Shown: positions 14,856 to 20,415 of the stretch, piece by piece
Numbering within the stretch: the stretch's first letter is position 1
Layout of the letters: each line of letters starts with the position of its first letter
Notes under the pieces: generated by a model
What the model was told of the DNA's origin: nothing
Databases searched by the model: none
What the model saw: only the letters and a program-made list of their open reading frames with translations
Translations under genes and position numbers: made by a program
Source: DATMXT01 sp035560415
GTDB lineage: Bacteria > Bacillota > Clostridia > Oscillospirales > Feifaniaceae
NCBI GenBank assembly: GCA_035560415.1
Contig: DATMZG010000052.1
Span: 1 to 20,415 of the forward strand
DNA: 20,415 bases
Direction: 5' to 3'

Positions 14856-16127
14856 ATGAAGGAACGAAAAATCATCGGGATCAGCGAAAGACCCCCGCTC
14901 GGACAGTTCGCCGCCTTAAGCCTTCAACATATGTTCGCCATGTTCGGCGCATCGGTTTTAGTGCCGCTGCTCTTTGGCATCAACGCCTCGATTGTCCTGT
15001 TTATGAACGGCTTTGGAACCCTGCTCTTCATATACGTCACCAAGGCCAAAGCTCCGGCATACCTCGGCTCCTCCTTCGCGTTTTTGGCGCCCGCGCTTTA
15101 CCTCATCGCAAACCATCCCGGCGGCTTTCGGGCCGCGCAGGGCGGTTTTGTGGCGGTCGGACTCGCCGGCTGCGTCGTGGCCGGAATCATTTATAAATGC
15201 GGCACCGACTGGATTGACGTCGTGCTGCCCCCCGCCGCCATGGGCCCCGTCGTCGCCCTCATCGGTTTGGAGCTCGCCGGCACCGCCGCCTCGACCGCGG
15301 GACTTGTCGGCGTCGACAAAATTGACGGGCGCTCGGTCATCGTCTTTCTCATCACGCTGGGCGTCGCGGTCTTCGGGCAGGTGCTCTTCAAAGGCTTTAT
15401 GTCGGTCATCCCGATTTTAATTGCGGTCATTGCGGGCTATGTCTCGGCCCTTGCCACCGGCCTTCTGACCGGCGCCGACATCGCCGCCAAGGTGGGCGCG
15501 GTCGACTTCTTCGTCGTCCCCAAGTTCCAGACCCCCATTTTTGACGCGGGCGCCATCATGGTCATGATGCCGGCCCTGCTCGTCATCCTGTCGGAGCACA
15601 TCGGCCACCAGATTGTCACGAGCAAAATCGTGGGCACCGACCTCATTAAGGACCCGGGCCTCCACCGCTCCATTTTCGCCGACAACTTCTCAACGGCGCT
15701 CTCCGGCTTTGTCGGCGCCGTCCCCACGACGACTTACGGCGAGAACATCGGCGTCATGGCCGTCACCGGCGTCTACAGCGTCTGGGTCATCGGCGGCGCC
15801 GCCGTCTTCTCCATCGTCCTCTCCTTTGTGGGGCCCCTGGCCGCCCTCATCAACACGATTCCGGGCGCCGTCATCGGCGGCATCTCCTTCCTGCTCTACG
15901 GCATGATTGGCACCTCCGGACTTCGCATCCTCGTCGACCAGCAGGTCGACTTCGGCCGCTCCCGGAACCTCGCCCTGACCTCGGTCGTCTTTGTGACGGG
16001 GCTTTCCGGCATTGCCATCAACATCGGCAACATCCGGATGACCGGCATGGCGCTGGCCGCCGTCGTCGCCATGCTGCTCTCGCTCATCTTCTACGCGCTC
16101 GACAAGGCCCACCTGACAAACGACTGA
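14856..16127 (+). CDS. uraA: Uracil permease-like NCS2 transporter
   Basis: This is a nucleobase:cation symporter-2 protein of the inner membrane, most like uracil permeases (UraA/PyrP). The ATG at 14856 (423 residues) has GAAGGATGG upstream and gives the usual length; the in-frame ATG at 14844 is too close to that site but cannot be excluded. The family N-terminus SLQHMFAMFGASVLVPLL is followed by PAYLGSSFAF. The substrate-binding glutamates expected in UraA-type carriers appear as E247 (SEHIGH) and E296 (YGENIG). Many hydrophobic segments fit the 14-helix fold. It has its own strong promoter with a short leader of about 40 bases, so there is no room for a PyrR-type attenuator. Xanthine or another base as substrate is less likely but possible. 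Confidence 0.92.
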   Translation: MKERKIIGISERPPLGQFAALSLQHMFAMFGASVLVPLLFGINASIVLFMNGFGTLLFIYVTKAKAPAYLGSSFAFLAPALYLIANHPGGFRAAQGGFVAVGLAGCVVAGIIYKCGTDWIDVVLPPAAMGPVVALIGLELAGTAASTAGLVGVDKIDGRSVIVFLITLGVAVFGQVLFKGFMSVIPILIAVIAGYVSALATGLLTGADIAAKVGAVDFFVVPKFQTPIFDAGAIMVMMPALLVILSEHIGHQIVTSKIVGTDLIKDPGLHRSIFADNFSTALSGFVGAVPTTTYGENIGVMAVTGVYSVWVIGGAAVFSIVLSFVGPLAALINTIPGAVIGGISFLLYGMIGTSGLRILVDQQVDFGRSRNLALTSVVFVTGLSGIAINIGNIRMTGMALAAVVAMLLSLIFYALDKAHLTND

Positions 16128-16155
16128 CCTTTACACACCGGACATGCAAAGACAA

Positions 16156-16178
16156 ACCCGTGAGACGGGTATCTCTCA
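16156..16178 (+). promoter_or_regulatory. Possible pseudoknot or alternative hairpins in the uraA-typA gap
   Basis: ACCCG (16156-16160) and CGGGT (16166-16170) pair around TGAGA (16161-16165). That loop is itself complementary to TCTCA (16174-16178). The two pairings could alternate or form a compact pseudoknot. No T-run follows, so it is not a terminator, and it does not match a riboswitch I know. Confidence 0.25.
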
Positions 16179-16225
16179 GGTCCACTTCCCATTTCCCTTT
16201 ATAAACCAAGTTCGGAGGCAACACT

Positions 16226-18052
<1,827 letters not shown>

Positions 18053-18112
18053 GAAGGGGTAATCGCCCATCGCATTTCACATTCACAATTTCCACATACG
18101 GGAGGTCATATC

Positions 18113-19339
18113 ATGGCGGCAAACAGGCTCTGCAACGACGACGCCTATATCTGTGCGTGCGTCACCGACATCACCGGCATTGAAGAGGTGAAGGGCGGCT
18201 TTGCCGTGACTCTCGCCGACACGATTTTCCACCCCAAGGGCGGCGGCCAGCCGGCCGACCGCGGCACCATTGCGGGCCTTCAAGTCCTCGACGTGCGGGA
18301 GGAGGGGGGCGAGGTCTACCACACGCTGCCCGCCCGCCCCGAGGAGACGAAAGACGTCTCCTGCCGGCTTGACTGGGACTTCCGGTACGACCTCATGCAG
18401 CAGCACACAGGGCAGCACATCCTCTCAACCGTCATTGAAAACCTCTTTAATAACGACACGACCATCTACCGCGGCGAGGAGGCCATCTGCCAGATTGACC
18501 TCGAAAAGCCCATCACGCCGGAGGAGGTCGCCCGGGCCGAGTATCTGACCAACGCCATCGTCAAAAAGAACCTCGCCGTGCGCTGCTTTGGCGTGACCCG
18601 GGAGGAGATACCGGCCTACACTTCCCGCATGCGGCACCCGGTCTACGACCACGACGTCATCCGGCTTGTCGAAATCGAGGATTTCGACCTTATCGGCTGC
18701 GGTGGAAGCCATGTCAAGTCGACCGGCGAGGTCGGGTTTGTCAAGGTGCTCCAGGCCAAAAACGTCGCCGACCAAAAGGGCGCCAAAGGGGCCGCCAGGC
18801 TCTATTTTCTCTGCGGGGACAGAGCTTTTGCCGACTACACCCGCCTGAACAGTGAGTCGGTGGAGCTGGGCGGGCTTCTTTCCTGCGACAGGGCGCTCGT
18901 CTTCCAGAGGACGGCCGAGCTGAAGGGGGCCTACGACAGGCTGTCGGCAAAGGCCGCCTCCATGTCGGAGCGCCTGCTGGCGCTTGAGGCAAATGCGCTG
19001 CTGGCGACTGCCGAGGAGCATGGCGCCGTGAAGCTCGTGACCGCCTTTATGGAGGGCGTCGACGTCAAGAGCCTCAAGGCGACGGCCGAGGCCCTGACGG
19101 CCGGAAATCCGGTCGTGGCCCTGCTTGCGGCCCGCGACGGGGAGACGCTGGCCTTTGTCTTTGCCCAGCAAAAGGGGCTGACGGAGCACAAGGTCAACCT
19201 CTGGCTTAAAGAGCTGCTCGATGAGCTTTCTGGCCGCGGCGGCGGCAATCAGGTCCTCGCGCAGGGCACACTGCCCTATTCGGACGCGGCAAAGTCCGCC
19301 TTTGAGAAAAAGACGGCCGAAGTCGGAAAAGTCCTCTGA
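18113..19339 (+). CDS. AlaX-like alanyl-tRNA editing protein with DHHA1 domain
   Basis: AlaX proteins resemble the editing half of alanyl-tRNA synthetase and hydrolyse mischarged Ser- or Gly-tRNA(Ala) in trans. The 408 residues begin with a beta-barrel segment FHPKGGGQPADRG (39-51), as in AlaRS. The zinc and active-site motifs are HTGQH (H98, H102) and CGGSH (C196, H200). A helical region follows, then a C-terminal DHHA1-like domain ending in RGGGNQVLAQG, so this is the long AlaX type. No aminoacylation domain is present. GGGAGG lies seven bases before the ATG. It follows typA by 60 bases without a terminator and ends at a strong one, so the two are probably co-transcribed. Which mischarged tRNA it clears is not visible. 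Confidence 0.93.
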   Translation: MAANRLCNDDAYICACVTDITGIEEVKGGFAVTLADTIFHPKGGGQPADRGTIAGLQVLDVREEGGEVYHTLPARPEETKDVSCRLDWDFRYDLMQQHTGQHILSTVIENLFNNDTTIYRGEEAICQIDLEKPITPEEVARAEYLTNAIVKKNLAVRCFGVTREEIPAYTSRMRHPVYDHDVIRLVEIEDFDLIGCGGSHVKSTGEVGFVKVLQAKNVADQKGAKGAARLYFLCGDRAFADYTRLNSESVELGGLLSCDRALVFQRTAELKGAYDRLSAKAASMSERLLALEANALLATAEEHGAVKLVTAFMEGVDVKSLKATAEALTAGNPVVALLAARDGETLAFVFAQQKGLTEHKVNLWLKELLDELSGRGGGNQVLAQGTLPYSDAAKSAFEKKTAEVGKVL

Positions 19340-19350
19340 ACAAAATGCCA

Positions 19351-19391
19351 AAAGGCCTGTCCCCCTATAAAAACGGGGGACAGGCCTTTTT
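19351..19391. terminator. Very strong bidirectional terminator between the AlaX-like gene and the bactofilin gene
   Basis: AAAGGCCTGTCCCCC (19351-19365) pairs over all 15 bases with GGGGGACAGGCCTTT (19375-19389) around a 9-base loop, with T and A runs on the two sides. It serves the AlaX-like gene on the plus strand and the bactofilin gene (stop at 19411) on the minus strand. Confidence 0.95.
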
Positions 19392-19410
19392 ATATGTATT
19401 TTGCCTTTGA

Positions 19411-20043
19411 TTACAGGTCGTCCTCGACGTTGGCTTTTCTCTCGCCGGTGACATTGAGCATACTCTTGAGGACCGCGCCGGTCTCAATGTTGAGCAGCGC
19501 CGCGGTGATGTCGCCGATCACCATGGAATCCTTGAGGATGTTGGCACCCTGCTTCACGTTGATGGTGCCGTTGATTCTGCTGTTGAAATCGAGCTCGCCG
19601 GCATAGATGTTGCCCGTAATCTCGCTTTGCTCCACAACCGTCAGAAGCTCCGACGCGTGGATGTCGCCTTTAATTTTCGCGTGGCTGACCTCGACGTTTT
19701 TGCCCTTGACGTTTCCTTCAACCCTGCCGGATATTTTGACGTTGTTCAGGCTTTCGACGTCTCCGAACACATCGCCGCTGATGTCGAGATGGGACTTGGA
19801 CACGATATTGCCGGTGATTTTCGTGTCTTCGGTGATGCGGGTGGTCCCAATACTCTGCTGGATTTTGGTGTCGTAGGCGGATTGGAAATCAAGGGGTTTG
19901 CCGGGGTCGGTCTTGGGTTTGTCCTCCAAGCTCTCGGCCAGGTTCGTTGTGATGATCGGCATGCCGACGCCGGAATCTTTTGCGTTGCCGCGGAATGAAA
20001 AAAACTCATTGAGCGCCTGATTGAAATTCTCTTTTGTTCCCAT
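19411..20043 (-). CDS. Bactofilin-family polymer-forming protein
   Basis: Bactofilins are bacterial cytoskeletal proteins that self-assemble through a right-handed beta-helix and often organise cell wall synthesis, shape or polarity. I choose the ATG at 20043 (210 residues) because GAGGTG lies six bases upstream; the open frame back to 20109 begins inside an inverted repeat. Residues 1-65 look flexible and polar. The core, about 68-200, shows short regular repeats rich in G, I and V alternating with polar residues (ITGNI, ISGDV, ISGRVEGNV, IKGDI, ITGNI, INGTI, VIGDI), as expected for the fold. No signal peptide or membrane helix is seen. It stands alone with its own promoter and terminator. 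Its partner and cell location cannot be inferred, since no wall hydrolase is adjacent. Confidence 0.9.
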   Translation of the reverse strand: MGTKENFNQALNEFFSFRGNAKDSGVGMPIITTNLAESLEDKPKTDPGKPLDFQSAYDTKIQQSIGTTRITEDTKITGNIVSKSHLDISGDVFGDVESLNNVKISGRVEGNVKGKNVEVSHAKIKGDIHASELLTVVEQSEITGNIYAGELDFNSRINGTINVKQGANILKDSMVIGDITAALLNIETGAVLKSMLNVTGERKANVEDDL

Positions 20044-20094
20044 GACATACACCTCGTTTTCCATTAAAGAAAATGAACCCGGTTTTATTTTTAT

Positions 20095-20109
20095 TTGACA
20101 ACCTGTCAA
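20095..20109 (-). promoter_or_regulatory. Operator-like inverted repeat in the bactofilin leader
   Basis: TTGACA-ACC-TGTCAA is a perfect inverted repeat with 6-base arms, 52 bases upstream of the chosen start codon and inside the predicted leader. TTGACA here has no good -10 at 16-18 bases on either strand, so it is more likely a protein-binding site or RNA stem than a promoter. Confidence 0.4.
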
Positions 20110-20225
20110 CTGTTATTCTTTTTCCCGGAGCGCTTTTATCCTGCCGGCACGAGCCGCAAAAATGGGCGCAGTTACATTTCACCTAAAAAACGCTGAAATA
20201 ATCCGATATTCGATGATTAAAGTTA

Positions 20226-20254
20226 ATATAACACAGATTTCATGGCGTTGTCAA
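20226..20254 (-). promoter_or_regulatory. Promoter of the bactofilin gene
   Basis: On the minus strand TTGACA (20254-20249), a 17-base spacer and TTATAT (20231-20226) match a sigma-A promoter with a perfect -35. The predicted start near 20219 gives a long leader of about 175 bases to the bactofilin ATG. Confidence 0.7.
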
Positions 20255-20300
20255 GAAAACGACACGCTGCGGTCATTTTTCCGGCTGCAGATACGGCAAA

Positions 20301-20409
20301 GGCAGGCGGGCGAAATGCCCTGCCTGCCGTTCACAGTGTCGTAAAACCTGCGGGTTTTCCGCCAAGTGTTCGGTGCCCTTCCCGCGCGAAGTGAATTCGC
20401 GCTCGCGGG
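20301..20409. repeat. Cluster of hairpins, possible interspersed repeat element
   Basis: Three inverted repeats occur in 109 bases. GGCAGGCGGG (20301-20310) pairs with CCTGCCTGCC (20319-20328), with one G-T pair. AAAACC (20343-20348) pairs with GGTTTT (20353-20358) around TGCG. GCGCGAA (20384-20390) pairs with TTCGCGC (20396-20402), with a further CCC/GGG clamp outside. None has a proper T-run for a terminator. The window ends before the element can be bounded. A repeat or structured RNA is inferred; no second copy is present here. Confidence 0.35.
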
Positions 20410-20415
20410 CGGCAT

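Larger units (their letters stand above)
20044..20300. other. Intergenic region upstream of the bactofilin gene
   Basis: This stretch holds the minus-strand bactofilin promoter, its long leader and the inverted repeat at 20095-20109. The part from about 20160 to 20240 is AT-rich, unlike the surrounding genes. A weak dyad TAATC-N11-GATTA (20199-20219) lies at the predicted transcription start. No coding signal is convincing on either strand. Confidence 0.55.

Noticed and set aside
20162..20344. 60-residue plus-strand open frame near the right edge
   Set aside because: It runs across the bactofilin promoter and the first hairpin and lacks a ribosome binding site.
20255..20415. Minus-strand open frame entering from the right edge
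   Set aside because: An ATG at the edge opens a frame through the hairpin cluster, but the peptide is arginine-rich with no domain and upstream signals cannot be seen. A hairpin-rich non-coding element explains it better.

Overview
The window reads as chromosome from an anaerobic, endospore-forming member of the Clostridia with a GC-rich genome; a gut Oscillospiraceae/Ruminococcaceae-type lineage would fit, but that placement is inference. The support is: a single-chain pyruvate:ferredoxin oxidoreductase, a flavodiiron protein, a spoIID-spoIIQ sporulation pair, a zinc-type L32, strong Shine-Dalgarno sites, and gene order typical of Firmicutes. Nearly all of it is core chromosome. I see no tRNA or rRNA gene, CRISPR array, insertion sequence, phage gene or defence system, and every gene is intact.

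Layout. 1-3671: nifJ (+) ends at a terminator it shares with the convergent flavodiiron gene fprA (-, 3685-4881). 4994-8508: a serine biosynthesis operon on the minus strand, serC-serA-DUF1015, with stop/start overlaps of one base at both junctions. It has its own promoter, an operator-like palindrome at the transcription start, and a terminator that abuts the fprA promoter. 8565-12902: plus-strand translation and envelope genes. yceD-rpmF (two strong upstream promoters, terminator after rpmF) is followed by a DUF512 radical-SAM-like gene, der and plsY, tightly overlapped and closed by a bidirectional terminator. 12910-14653: spoIID and spoIIQ on the minus strand, with a candidate sigma-E-type site before spoIID and a candidate sigma-F-type site inside its tail that would serve spoIIQ. 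14781-19389: a uracil-type permease with a near-consensus promoter, then typA/bipA and an AlaX-like alanyl-tRNA editing protein, closed by a very strong terminator. 19411-20254: a bactofilin gene on the minus strand with a promoter and an operator-like inverted repeat in its leader. 20301-20409: a cluster of hairpins at the right edge that resembles a non-coding repeat element.

How the genes fit together. nifJ and fprA are neighbours that suit anaerobic metabolism: one reduces ferredoxin, the other uses low-potential electrons to remove O2 or NO. serC and serA make phosphoserine; no phosphoserine phosphatase is nearby, and DUF1015 sits in the place where one might be expected. YceD, L32, Der, TypA and the AlaX-like protein all concern ribosomes or translation quality. 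PlsY links the block to phospholipid synthesis. SpoIID and SpoIIQ act on opposite faces of the engulfing septum, and the candidate promoters suggest how two adjacent genes could be expressed in different compartments.

I found no clearly new multi-gene system. The most useful leads are regulatory: the serC palindrome, the overlapping inverted repeats in the fprA leader, the compartment-specific promoter arrangement of spoIID/spoIIQ, the bactofilin leader palindrome and the right-edge hairpin cluster. Two protein-level leads stand out: DUF1015 in the serine operon, and the substituted active-site histidine of SpoIIQ.
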